Shown piece by piece: positions 42,305-52,336 of a stretch of 64,000 bases of DNA. The stretch comes from Tetracentron sinense (taxonomy: Eukaryota > Streptophyta > Magnoliopsida > Trochodendrales > Trochodendraceae). Numbering within the stretch: the stretch's first letter is position 1; every line of letters begins with the position of its first letter. The notes beneath the pieces are model-generated. The model saw nothing but the letters and a program-made list of their open reading frames with translations, was not told the origin of the DNA and searched no databases. Position numbers and translations under genes: made by a program. The stretch lies in the NCBI GenBank assembly GCA_015143295.1, contig CM026565.1, forward strand, positions 28,776,052-28,840,051, read 5' to 3'.

Positions 42305-45271
42305 TCAAAGAACCTTTGTAAAAGGTTTGGGCCAAGTAACGGTATCGCCGAGTGTAATATTTGCAAGTGTCCCTTCTCCTTCATATAACTCTGCATTGAT
42401 ATCATAAACCTCATCTACTATGACTCTATATGAATCGGCAGATGATGTTGCATCTCTATTGATGCGTCCGAGTGCAACAATCTTCATCTTGAAATTCTTC
42501 AATAAACATGTGGATGTTGGATTCACGGGTGACTCGGGGAGAACTGGCAAATGCCGCACCTACAAATATAAGGAAAACATTATCTGAGACACTTGACAAA
42601 ATGACATTTGTAGCTGTTACAAGTGTTTTTGATATTAAATCTTTAAGAATTGAAATAAACATTAATAAATGATTTGGTGGGTTTCGATATATCTTGAAGG
42701 AATGCTCTATGTAAGTAATTTCGTTTCTCTACTAATCCATGATTGATACGATGAATGGGTGATATATGAAACGATTCAAAATCTGTAAGGGTAGAGGTGA
42801 TAGCTAGCTTTAGCTTGAGAGTCTTTTTTTGTACGCTCTAAGTATGAATAGATGAAATGAAGATCCTTAATCAAAGCATACCAAAGCTTGCATACATACA
42901 TGCATGCCTGTACAAGAGCTTTGCATGGAATTCTCAAGACTCAAGAGTATCTCAAACATGATTTCATAGGTATTGAATAGCTTCTTCTGTTTTTGTTCCA
43001 AATAAATCAGAGAGCCTCAATTCTTTTCTCCTCATCCTCTTTGCTTTCCACGCCCTTTTACTTGTTCCTTCCATAGTCTACCCCAGTTTTCACTCACTCC
43101 TACATATGTATATAACAGTATCCGGAAACGTGCAAAGAAAGAGAACCATATATTTGACAGATCCCATGCAACAGACTCAAATATTTAGGGATGGGTTTTA
43201 GACTTAGTCATATTCATATGCTCTTCACATCCCGCCCTTATCCGTGTTTTGTGAGAGAGAGATTATTGGATGGTAATTTGTAGAATACCAACGCTGATAC
43301 ATCATGTTTGTGAAGGAACCTAAGGGGTATTTTACTTGATTTCATTGTATAGGAGCTACCGAAGCCACTTAAAAGTGTGCTTCTTTGGTGCGAAGAAGTC
43401 ATTACATGGGAGAGACCAGCAGTCACCTTCTTTCCAACTAGTCTAACACTAACACAAACTAAATATGACTTCGTCTTCAGCAGTATTTCTGTCCTCATTC
43501 ATCAGTCAAAAGCTAATTCCCTAACTACGCCCTTTTCACCTATCTAAGTAGTCCAAACATAATGAATTTTTGTAAAATCTAAAATACTACCATACCATAA
43601 ACAGATTATGCACTTCAAAATCCACAATTCAATATTAACCATTCACCATAAATCCCCAGATTTCTCAAGTATATTCTCCACATACATAAACAAGAATAAA
43701 AAAGAAGGCAAAATAGAATAGAGTGATAATAGACTAAGATCAGAAATATTCATGCTTGTCTTGAAGTTTGAGAATTTTTTCAAGCTTGTCTTGAATTTTT
43801 TCTATTATAAACTTATTTTCTCACAAATATTCCCATTCATGGACAATTTACGTAATTTTATTTAAAGCTAATAATTAGATTCAAATTTGTACCTGAGAAG
43901 TACTACAAAACTCCGAGGAATCCTGCATATGTGCTCCATGAGTAGAAAATTGGCCTAATAGTGCCATTAATTTTTCCTCAAAACTCCTCCGTGACATAGA
44001 CTCATCATCAAGCCGTTGCATCATGGTAGTAACTCTCGACTCAAGGCTTTCACGTGCTCTCTTTTCTCGTTGGGCAGCCTTCTTGAAAGGAGCCGATGCA
44101 TTAAAAGCGGTCTTAGAGACACCACTACCCATGCCCCGTACACGGCCCCTTCCATCACGGCCACAAACCTGAGTAACAAAAACTTACATTAAACGAGGAA
44201 ATTCACTAGAAGGAACATAATACAAGAAGGGAGGAAGGCATCACATACCAGTGCGACAGGGTCATTGTCTAAATCTTTTTGTCCTAGGAATGGATCCTTA
44301 TTAATAATTTCTCTAATTTCATCCTACAAATAAATAATAATTAAATACAAATTAATAAAACTTATACTACTTGCTTATTGACATAAATGAATAATTATAA
44401 AATTTTGTTCTCACTATCTGTTGGCTCATAGTGGGAAAAGGGCAAGTCCCATCCTTCTTGGTGTGGGTGGCCACGTATAACTGTGTCCTTGTGATCGTAC
44501 CACTAGGACTCTTCTTTTTCTGTAAAGGAATAAGCAAATACATAAGCATGCATTAATATTTCAACAAATTATAAGAAAATAATAATATGGGATAGATATT
44601 ACCAACTCCTCTGCAGTCCTAGCTGCTCCTCGTCTACCAGACGTGTGTGGGCTCTTCATCTTTTGCCTAGAAGACTTTCCCTTTTCCCGGCGAGCCTGGT
44701 CATCTACCGTTGAGCATAAATCAACAAAACTCTCCCAATCTTGTCTCCTCAAACGATCTGGAAGATTTTGTTTCCGTTCTGCGTCCGTCTGAAAGCCATC
44801 ATAATGCAAGCGGAGTTCGTGTTTCCATTGTTTCCAAGCTAGATTGGCTTTCAACAACACTGAACCTTTGTAAATGATTGGAATATCATATTCATCCTGT
44901 GATAAACATTAGAACATAAATCAAATTGATCAGTAGAAAAAGCCAAAGGAAGCAAATTCTAATGAACCACATGTACTCACCAAGAGAGTGCTCCATATAA
45001 GCTCCTTGAGAGCATCTGGCACAGAACGCCAACTAACGTATGTAGGTGGACAATGTGTCCTTGCTATCCGCCCTACAAACGTAGAGAACTGTGATGAGCC
45101 TTCTCCAATAGGCTGTCCCTCGTCATTGAATTGCATTTGTTTACGCACACCTAACAAATAATATATTATTAGCAAATCATTAATAAGAATTATTAAACAG
45201 ACGAATATAATAAACTCACCACTCGGTTGAGTCCCGCTCTGTTGAGACCCACTCGACTGATGCCCACTCAT
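42305..45271 (-). CDS. En/Spm (Ptta)-type plant transposase-related protein, seven exons
   Basis: Exons 45220-45271, 44981-45150, 44603-44896, 44415-44519, 44249-44323, 43893-44168 and 42305-42559 join through GT-AG introns into 408 residues with no stop or frameshift. All junctions but the first are in phase 0. The N-terminus is serine/glutamine-rich (MSGHQSSGSQQSG). THCPPTYVSWRSVPDALKEL, NLAWKQWKHELRLHYDGFQT and ATHTKKDGTCPFPT are the Transposase_24 (Ptta/En/Spm) pattern. A charged, probably coiled segment follows (KAAQREKRARESLESRVTTM). The C-terminus (MKIVALGRINRD, VVDEVYD-like VIVDEVYDINAELYEGEGTL, GDTVTWPKPF) resembles the domain of Tnp1/EN-SPM-associated proteins. Such proteins are usually second genes of CACTA transposons, but no main transposase or CACTA ends are seen nearby. 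It may be a decaying CACTA gene or a retained one. The 69-nt first intron keeps the frame, so retention is harmless. An upstream in-frame ATG at 45307 is possible. Confidence 0.75.
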
Positions 45272-45307
45272 GGAATCAATCAACAACTTGTGGAAAACAT
45301 AATACAA

Positions 45308-46611
45308 AAGAAGGAAAAAAAACTTTAAGAATCTTCATAAGTGGATTAGGTGTAATATAATTTCAAGAACAAGTTATCAGTTTGCTATCTCTTTTAATTT
45401 ACATCTCTGTAAACTGTTTTTCATTATCTATGATTTACCGATAAAAAAAAATATAACTTCAAGAACAAGATTGAACATTATGAGATTAGTAATCAAATGC
45501 TGCAAAAATTGCAGAATAATGCTAACAGCCAAACATCCTCAAAGAAAACCTAATGCTATCTCCATTATACATTGCATGACATTCTTATTAATACTTGAGC
45601 CAATACCATAAAACAAGGGAAGCCGTAATTTGATAACCCCCTTACTAGAACAAGTCCCATCAATCATTTTTCATTTTTAAACCACATTAAGTTCAAATCC
45701 TTCCTCTTTAGGACACTTCAATGCTACAACAATCACCTTTGGTAATCTTTCAACCCAGGATCTCAATCCAACTAAAATTAATATCACGAATTTAGAAATA
45801 AAATCCACCTGTTGATGAATCTTCCATAAAACAAACAAACACACACATAAATGCACATATGGAGTCCCTCTCTTCAGAAAGTAGTGGCGCAAGTTAAGGA
45901 ATTATGCATACACTATTTTAATTTAGTATGGTCATCTATGGTGCATTATATGGGGTGTTTCTATGTTTCTGACGTCATGTTGCTCCATTGTAGGCTGTAT
46001 ATTTGGCAATTCAGATGGATTGTCCTGTGTTGCATTGCATGTAAATGGCATGCTGGACAATTGGGAAGGGTATTGAAACTTTCACTGATAGTCACAGTAT
46101 GATCAAGCCAGAGTTATAACAAGGTTATATTGTACTAAGGCCTTGGTTTTCATCCACGCAAATCACAATGGCTTCGATGGCATACAACTGAGGATTGTCT
46201 AGTAATGAGTAAATTCAAGGCAAAACCTAGCTTGCATAACAAACTCTTGCTAAGAATTCTGAAAATAATGGAATGAAATATGTTAGCTATGAAGTGATAC
46301 TGGATGGACTCTATTCAGTTGGATATCCATTCTTAAGCGTTCTCTGACATCACAAGCGCTAAACTTGAGTACAGTTGGATTCAAGTTTAGCAAAATGACG
46401 CCCACGTTTGTATTTTTTTTTTCGGGGGGTGGGAATGAAGCCCCCCCACTCACTTGCAAATATTTATTCAGTTAGATGTTATCCAACACAATAAAATTTA
46501 TTAGTAATCGTAATTTCATTGAGTTCTCATTCACAACTAAGAAATCCTTCTTTTCCTTTCTACCAAATTAGCAATATGCCAATATCATCTCTTTATTTAC
46601 TCAACCATTAA
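45308..46611. other. Intergenic, no gene
   Basis: Upstream of the En/Spm-type gene. The frames at 45677-45892 and 45851-46102 match no family and overlap on opposite strands. A short homopolymer-rich stretch (T8 and C8) lies near 46410-46450. Confidence 0.4.
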
Positions 46612-46865
46612 TTTACTTTCTTTTCAATCGCTGATCTCCACAATTAAGACTTTCAAGCAGGCGACCTAATCTAGACAGCCTATCTCCACAACCTAGGGAA
46701 CTCTATGGATACCACTAATAATGTCTCTTCATTTACTTAATTTACCTCTCACAAAGTCTGTGTAATTTGATGCTGAAATCTGTTATGCAACAGCCTTTTC
46801 TCCATGGGTAGAGCCAAGGGGGGCCTGGGGGTGCGTGCCCCTCACCTAAACTTTTGAAAAATTAT

Positions 46866-47392
46866 TATTACAGTCAATTGTGATTGAAGTGAGGGAGAGT
46901 TCAATCGCACCCACTGGTCAGCACGTGTCCCTTTCAACTCCTATTAAATGTGGTTAAGATTTACTAACCTTTGGGGTTCAACAAGGGTTAAAAACCCTTA
47001 ACTAGAGTTTAATTTTTGTTTCTAAAACTAAGGTTATATTGTTGAATCCCAAGCATGGTTTTAAAAAACGCCGAAACCGTTACGTAACGCCCGTTACGTA
47101 ACGGTTTCAGTGAACACCGTTACCTGTTACCGTTACGTTACACCTACTTATATTTTTATTTTTTTTCTATTTATTGTGATTTTTTTTTATTTTTTAAGCC
47201 AAAAAAAAAACTTCATAAAACGTAACGGTTTCGGCCGTGTCCGTTACGGTGTCCGAAACCGTTTTTTTGAACCTTGATCCCAAGGGTTAGTAAATCCTAA
47301 CCATAATTAATAGAGGTTAAAAGGGACACATGTAGGCCTCTGAGTGTGATTGAACACTCCCCGAGTTCAATCATGATTAGTTGTGATTCGAT
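46866..47392. mobile_element. Long-inverted-repeat MITE, middle layer of the nest
   Basis: Left arm CAATTGTGATTGAAG, GGGAGAGTTCAATCGCACCC and GTGTCCCTTTCAACTCC; right arm GGAGGTTAAAAGGG-like AGAGGTTAAAAGGGACAC, GAACACTCCCCGAGTTCAAT and TTGTGATTCGAT. Interrupted by 47054-47276. Confidence 0.65.
47054..47276. mobile_element. hAT-type MITE, GTTACG variant, innermost
   Basis: Ends CATGGTTTTAAAAAACGCCG and CCGTTTTTTTGAACCTTG with a perfect 8-bp duplication ATCCCAAG (47046-47053 and 47277-47284). The subterminal words are CGTTACGTAACGG in place of the GATACG words of the other three family members. Confidence 0.88.
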
Positions 47393-47924
47393 ACCAATTA
47401 TAATATATAATAGGGCATAAACATAGGGCAAGGGGACAACTGCTCTTGTAAAGAAGGAGAACAACACCTTTAGGATATGTACAAAATGTATGGATGAAAT
47501 GACCCACAAACTTAGTCATCAAAACTTGTTTTTAACCCCCGAACCCCGTCCCTTAAACCAAAAGTTCCCCCCTACAATAAATTCCTGGCTCGGCCCCTGC
47601 ATTTCTCTAAGGTGTGACCATACAATAATCAAACTTCTGAGTGAAGAAAAACCAATCTTATAAAGCAGAGCTGAAATCTACGAAAATCAAAAGCAACAAC
47701 GCAAAACTATATATGAATTTCTTCCTGTCAATAAGTTAATTCAGAATTTTTTTTTATTTATAGTAAGCAATTAAATGAAACGCATGTACCACCAGGAAAT
47801 GAGACAATGAGGAAGTGAATTTTTTTTTAAAAAAAGATGAATCATTCGAGGTCATTTACTCGTCAAACAACAAATACAGTAAACCAAAAAAGATTTAAAA
47901 AATAAATAAAAATCGGAGCCTCAC

Positions 47925-48113
47925 CTTTGGATCGTCTTGTTTCTTCTGTAAAAGCTGATTCAACACATTGACGCATTCCGTAAACCTCTCCGACTGAAAC
48001 GAAAAGGCAGAGTCTTTGGAAGGCCCGGCCGTGACAGAGAGAGTACCATCTTCGTCCGCCGAAGAACAATCTCTACTAGGGGACACTGACGACGATGAAT
48101 CTTGCGAATCCAT
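47925..48113 (-). pseudogene. Duplicate CNOT10 first coding exon (63 codons)
   Basis: MDSQDSSSSVSPSRDCSSAD opens the copy and ...TECVNVLNQLLQKKQDDPK ends it at AAAG|GTGAGG, an even better donor than copy A's. The frame is open although the two exons differ at many codons. In places it is closer to the usual plant sequence (DGTLSVTA, KK-DDPK), in others copy A is (LFQSRRF). No exon 2 follows within copy B, so by itself it is a gene fragment. Because it lies upstream of the intact gene on the same strand, it could serve as an alternative first exon spliced to 31389. Hence pseudogene is the cautious label. Confidence 0.7.
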
Positions 48114-48450
48114 TCTCAGATCGAGCAAGCTACTATTGAGAAGAAAAAAAACCTAGACAACCAAGAAAAGCTCCTTTTTTCGTGAATCACAGCTCAAATA
48201 GCTTCAAACTTGGTTCGATATCGATAAACAGCGATTGCGGAATTCTTTCTCTTTTCATCTAATAGCAGAAATTAACCTAATCGAAGCTCTAGAACCCTAG
48301 GGTTTCGAATACACTCGTGCTTTGTCTCACAGGTGCTCTTTTTTTCTCTGTTTTTCTTTTGGATGGTGTGAGGGGCACCCCAATTTTTTATGACCACACC
48401 TTTGTTAGTAAAATTTACTTATTATATCGCTAAATTAATAAAATTACTTG

Positions 48451-48469
48451 CCCCCCCCCCCCCCCCCCC
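48451..48469. repeat. C19 homopolymer
   Basis: Nineteen cytosines, one T, then five more. Confidence 0.9.
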
Positions 48470-48534
48470 TCCCCCAACAATTAAAAAAAAAATGAGAATG
48501 ATTGTTTGCGCGGTGGAACACACGCTTCCGTGGG

Positions 48535-48670
48535 ATGCCATGTGTCCCTTTTAACTTTTATAGATGTGGTTAAGATTCCTTGACCCCTAGGATTCATCCT
48601 TGTAACCTTGGTTTTTAGGAAAATAATCTCAAATTAGTTAACACTCATTAACTGTGATTAAGATTCACTT
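48535..48670. repeat. Half copy of the long-inverted-repeat family
   Basis: CCATGTGTCCCTTTTAAC, GTGGTTAAGATTCCTTGACC and TAACCTTGGTTTTTAGG, then CATTAACTGTGATTAAG. A MITE terminus like that at 4187 follows at about 48678. Confidence 0.5.
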
Positions 48671-48961
48671 ACCTAAGCTATGTTTGGTTGTCGAGAAAAT
48701 TGGTGAATTGTGGGCACACACGTGTTCTGCAAGATGGAACATATTTACCAAGTATCAACTCCCTAAAACAAAATAGTTATAAATTTATAAATATAAACCA
48801 ATCACGATTTTAAACATTACCTATTAAGCTAGAGCAACCAGCCGGCTTGGCATTGACCCAGCCTTCCTCAAGTGGTACAGAGAGCAAGAGTTGGGTAGTT
48901 CTCAGCCATTGTCATTTGCTGGCATGATCAAGGACGATGTGTATATCCCAAACCACGAGAA

Positions 48962-49122
48962 TTTTTTTTTTTAATTCAATTAGGGTTATCTCAACAATTG
49001 CCAAACTAATCCCCTAACCCACATGAGGCCCACACCACAAGCCCCATGAGGTGTTAAGAGAGGGACTCGAACAAACGACCTCCGAGTTTACGGTTCGCCG
49101 ACCATTGAGCTACCCCTCGTAG
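48962..49122 (-). mobile_element. tRNA-derived SINE, minus strand
   Basis: On the minus strand GAGGGGTAGCTCAATGGTCG carries a good A box (TAGCTCAATGG), and TTTGTTCGAGTCCC is a good B box at tRNA-like distance. A unique body and an A tail follow (GAATTAAAAAAAAAAA). The body length and tail show a SINE, not a tRNA gene. Confidence 0.7.
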
Positions 49123-49740
49123 GTGTAAACGATGAAAAGTTTGAGAGACTGAAATTAGCAGAGATTAAAGATTCTCGCCTCGCCATGTTGGCTATGCTTC
49201 TTTTTTTCTTACTTTGAGGCCGGCAAGGAAAGACAACCCTCAGAGCTCTTGAGATGTCAAATTTAAACCCGATAGTGGAAGAAGTGAAGAACCAGTAGAG
49301 AGGAAGGAGAACGGCATGTTTGTAGAGAGGAAAGGAAGAATGGAGGAGAGGAAGAATGAGAACGGCACCCACCAAAACAATTGTGGGGTGCCCTATTAAA
49401 TATAGGGAAAACTGATTGGAAAAAAAAATGGGGTGTGCTCATAATATCTTGGATTGCGCCCAACATCACCCTTTCTTTTGCGTTATTGTTAGGGTGTTAG
49501 AGTTATGGACCTTATACACCCCATGTGTGTTTAGTGTGCTACATGATACTTTAAAACCAACAAAAAAAAAAAAAAATTTGAGTCCACTTTTTTCTATTCA
49601 TTAAAAAAATGATGAACCCACAAAAATTGTCATATTTTTTTTATCTTCTAATTTAAAAAATAAAAAAGTGAATGTGTGAGTTGTAAATTATTACCTTTAC
49701 CAAAAAAAAAAAATGAGAGTGAAAGTGGACATAGCATTTC
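49123..49740. other. Intergenic, no gene
   Basis: Frames of 60-95 codons on both strands overlap each other and match nothing. Several A/T homopolymers. No repeat boundary supported. Confidence 0.4.
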
Positions 49741-49915
49741 CTTTTTTTTTTTTTTTTGAAAGAGATATCATTTACCTACATTAGTAGAGTTAGACGGTCA
49801 GAAATTAGCTTGGGCAGTGAAACTCTTGCAACTCATACCTGGGTGAGATTAGATCCCTAGACCTCCTACATGGAAGGCCACACCCCTACCACTCACACAA
49901 GAAGCGGGGGTTCAT
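49741..49915 (-). mobile_element. SINE-like element, minus strand
   Basis: Minus strand: GTGTGAGTGGTAGGGGTGTG, then GGTCTAGGGATCTAATCTC (a weak B box), a short body and an A tail (the T tract at 49742-49758 on the plus strand). Confidence 0.5.
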
Positions 49916-49971
49916 AGCATTTCCTAAACGAAGGCATCATTTTCTTCCCCTCTCACCTATCGGGTTAAAGA

Positions 49972-50172
49972 TCCTCAACCTATAATAAAATCAGCAACTC
50001 CGACCTACCATTTGAATTGGTTGTTTAGTGAGTAAGAGCTCAAACTTGTCAATTCTATTTAGGTCAAATGGCAAGGTGTGTGCTTCTGATGAGGTTGGTC
50101 TAGGGATCAAGTCTCATGATAGAAAAACTTTCCCTTTGTGACCTTGCAACAGTCATTTTATAAATCACTAAC
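49972..50172 (+). repeat. Dispersed SINE-like repeat, copy B
   Basis: Second copy of the repeat at 39928-40143, with A-box-like TGGCAAGGTGTG and B-box-like GGGATCAAGTCTC. Confidence 0.5.
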
Positions 50173-51102
50173 CCTTAATAAATTCATTTAATAAATATAA
50201 ATTTGAATTTCTCACTTTTTTTTCCTCATCCAATCCACTTGTGCCACATATGCCATTGAATTGCAATTGGTTGTAATCCTATCTCTTTACATTTGCGGTG
50301 TACCAAGTTTTTGGGTAATGTTTCTTACGGCTTCACTTCTTTTTTTCCTGAATATTTGAAGCAATTTTTTTTATTTTTTTTCATAAGGTGCAGTAAATGA
50401 CTAATTTCTGCTGTAAGCACGAAAATAATAATAGTAGACATGCAAAAGCCGGGATTTCCGACTAGGGTTAGGCTTTAGGGTGGAGATTTGGCTCAATCAT
50501 ACTTGAAGAAGGGGAACAAGGACGCAAAAGATGGAGGCCCTTCAGACTTTGGTCGTCTTCTTCTTGTCTGCCTGATCCAATTAAACCAACAAATCACTCC
50601 TTTGCTTCTGTTGTTTCTACAGCTCCTTCGGCGAGCATTCCTCAAACCTTAATTTCGAAAAAACCCTATTGACTATCTTCTTCTCCTTGGAGGAATCGAA
50701 TGCTTTGGCCGCTCCATTCAATCTTAGTCTAGTTTCCAAATGCTCTTACATTAGACCAAGTTTCAATGTGGTTAAAGATTTCCTAAAGGCTAATTTTCAT
50801 CTAAGATTAGGTTTTTCGATTGAAGTTCTTGACTCTAGGCATCTCCTTCTTAATTAGTTTTTCCTCTCATGATGATTTTTGGGTGGTCTGACTAAAAGAG
50901 ATGGTGTATATCAAGGTGGTATTTATTCAAATTCTTCAAATGGACACATGACTTCAAATCTGGATCCGAGTTGTCGATCGTTCCTTTATGGATTTCACTG
51001 CCAAACTTGTTGATCCACCTTTTCCATAATCAAGCCCTACAAGTGATTGATGGTAATTTTTGTGATATTCCTAAAATGGATGTCCCTACAAGGCTACAAC
51101 TC

Positions 51103-51458
51103 TGGTACGATCATAAGTGATAAATACCTAGATTGTGCCCTCCCATCAGTCTGGGCTTTTGAGATCAGTGGTTGTGTCTCGGTACGTATCAATTGGTATC
51201 GGTGCCTAACACCAGGTCTTGGGTTCGAGTCTCGGAAGGGCCGACTTATGGGGGGGTAGTGTACCCCGTGTGGGCGCTAGAGTGGGCCGTGTGCCCCCGT
51301 GGGCCGCTATAAAGTGGGCCGTGTGCCCCATGGGCCGCCGTGGACGTCGATTTCGAAGAGTGGTGGTATGTTACAATCATAAGTGATATATACCTAGATT
51401 GTGCCCTTCCCATCAGTCCGGGATTTTGGGATCAGTGATTGCGTCTGGTTACATATCA
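51103..51458 (+). mobile_element. TRIM retrotransposon (356 bp) with perfect 5-bp duplication
   Basis: 5' LTR 51103-51191 and 3' LTR 51369-51458 both run TG...CA and share CATAAGTGATA, TACCTAGATTGTGCCC and GGGATCAGTG-like words. TGGTATCGGTGCC after the 5' LTR is a diverged methionine-tRNA primer site, and GAAGAGTGGTGG precedes the 3' LTR as polypurine tract. AACTC flanks it on both sides (51098-51102, 51459-51463). The internal 177 bp repeats GTGGGCCG...TGTGCCCC and has no gene. Related to the TRIM at 12182-12500. Confidence 0.9.
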
Positions 51459-51789
51459 AACTCTCAGATCTAGACCCATGTGGCTCATATCTATGTGGAA
51501 GTTGATATTCTAAAAACTTTGTATAGAAAAATTTTGGATTGGCTTGGGAGGTATTGGGAAATGGCAAAAGATATTTATGAAAAAGGAACATCGTCTTACT
51601 ATTCTCATTGTCGAAAGCAATGCATTCGAAGGAGATATGTAAACATAGTGGGCATCCTAGGAATCCTTCAAAGTGTCTTATCCATCAATAGTCTGTTTGT
51701 TGGGTTGTTTGTTGTAACGGATAAAATTCGTAAAATCAACTTAGCGTTGGAGAACGAGCTCGTTTTTGTTGTTTTGTTCACGAAAGTGA

Positions 51790-52273
51790 CACGTGGACAC
51801 GAGTTGGGGTCACGTGCTTAAAATAGAGGGATCACACGTTATCTGATGCACAACGTTCACGTTGTGCGCATTACGACGTCTTTGTTTTCTTGTAGAACAA
51901 CGCTTCCGTTGTGGCTTGACAACGTACTCGTTGTCTGAAGCACAACGTAACCGTTGTACTCTTGACAACGTTTTTGTCGTTACATGAACAACGAGTCCGT
52001 TGTCTCACCGACAACGATGTCCTGGCTGTATTTTAAGATATCTACACCGTAACCGAGCTCGAGTCAATAACGAGACCGACTCGTAGGAGGAAGTGATCAG
52101 GATGCGATCCATAATTCTTACATGTGTACCGAAAGCACTGTCTTGGCATTTAATGCTGGTCACTTCTGCGTACTGTCAGATCCCGACCGACTGAACTCAT
52201 AGTAGGCTCTCACGTGTGATGCAACATGTGGCAAATATATCTGACATATTTGGCAATGAGTGCAGGACACGTG
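51790..52273. promoter_or_regulatory. Four G-boxes in the solo LTR
   Basis: Perfect CACGTG at 51790-51795, 51811-51816, 52211-52216 and 52268-52273. The first pair lies just before the palindromic array and the last 58 bp before the TATA box. G-boxes bind bZIP and bHLH factors and often mediate light or abscisic-acid responses. Confidence 0.6.
51850..52033. repeat. Array of eight 23-bp palindromic units in the solo LTR
   Basis: Units start at 51850, 51873, 51897, 51919, 51942, 51965, 51988 and 52011: steps of 23, 24, 22, 23, 23, 23, 23. Five carry a perfect dyad ACAACG-N4-CGTTGT; the loops are TTCA, CTTC, TACT, TAAC and AGTC. The other three are degenerate. The 7-bp spacers also differ. CCGTTG matches the plant MYB core CNGTTR. 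Confidence 0.9.
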
Positions 52274-52325
52274 GTATGGACATCTATGGCCATCCATGGT
52301 CATCGATGGCCATACCAACCTTACC

Positions 52326-52336
52326 CTATAAATACC
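52326..52336 (+). promoter_or_regulatory. TATA box of the solo LTR
   Basis: CTATAAATACC, a near-ideal plant TATA box, in the middle of the LTR as expected at the U3/R boundary. Confidence 0.7.

Larger units (their letters stand above)
46803..47599. mobile_element. hAT element with GGGGC-GAGCC ends, outermost of a nest
   Basis: Left end CATGGGTAGAGCCAAGGGG; right end reads CAGGGGCCGAGCCAGGAATT in reverse complement. Flanks CTTTTCTC and CATTTCTC match at 7 of 8. Comparison with copy A of the duplication, which lacks it, fixes the boundaries. 'CAGGGGCGGAGCC' termini are common in plant hAT MITEs; another end is at 5392. Confidence 0.8.
46612..48335 (-). repeat. CNOT10 5' segment, copy B (segmental duplication)
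   Basis: Second copy of the segment at 38338-39262, with exon 1, leader and start of intron 1, in the same orientation and about 8.3 kb further upstream. It carries a three-deep transposon nest at 46803-47599. Confidence 0.85.

Noticed and set aside
41309-46611. CACTA terminal repeats around the En/Spm-type gene
   Set aside because: Only isolated CACTA or TAGTG words were found, none paired with a matching longer inverted repeat or 3-bp duplication.
48962-49122. A tRNA gene on the minus strand
   Set aside because: A and B boxes are present, but the cloverleaf is poor and a non-tRNA body with an A tail follows, so it is a SINE.
49088-49604. Overlapping frames on both strands
   Set aside because: Mutually overlapping, short, with no recognisable protein.
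51850-52033. Regular repeat-spacer pattern resembling a CRISPR array
   Set aside because: Units of 23 bp with 7-bp spacers inside a plant solo LTR; repeats are far too short, loops vary, and no Cas-like genes exist. It is an LTR array.
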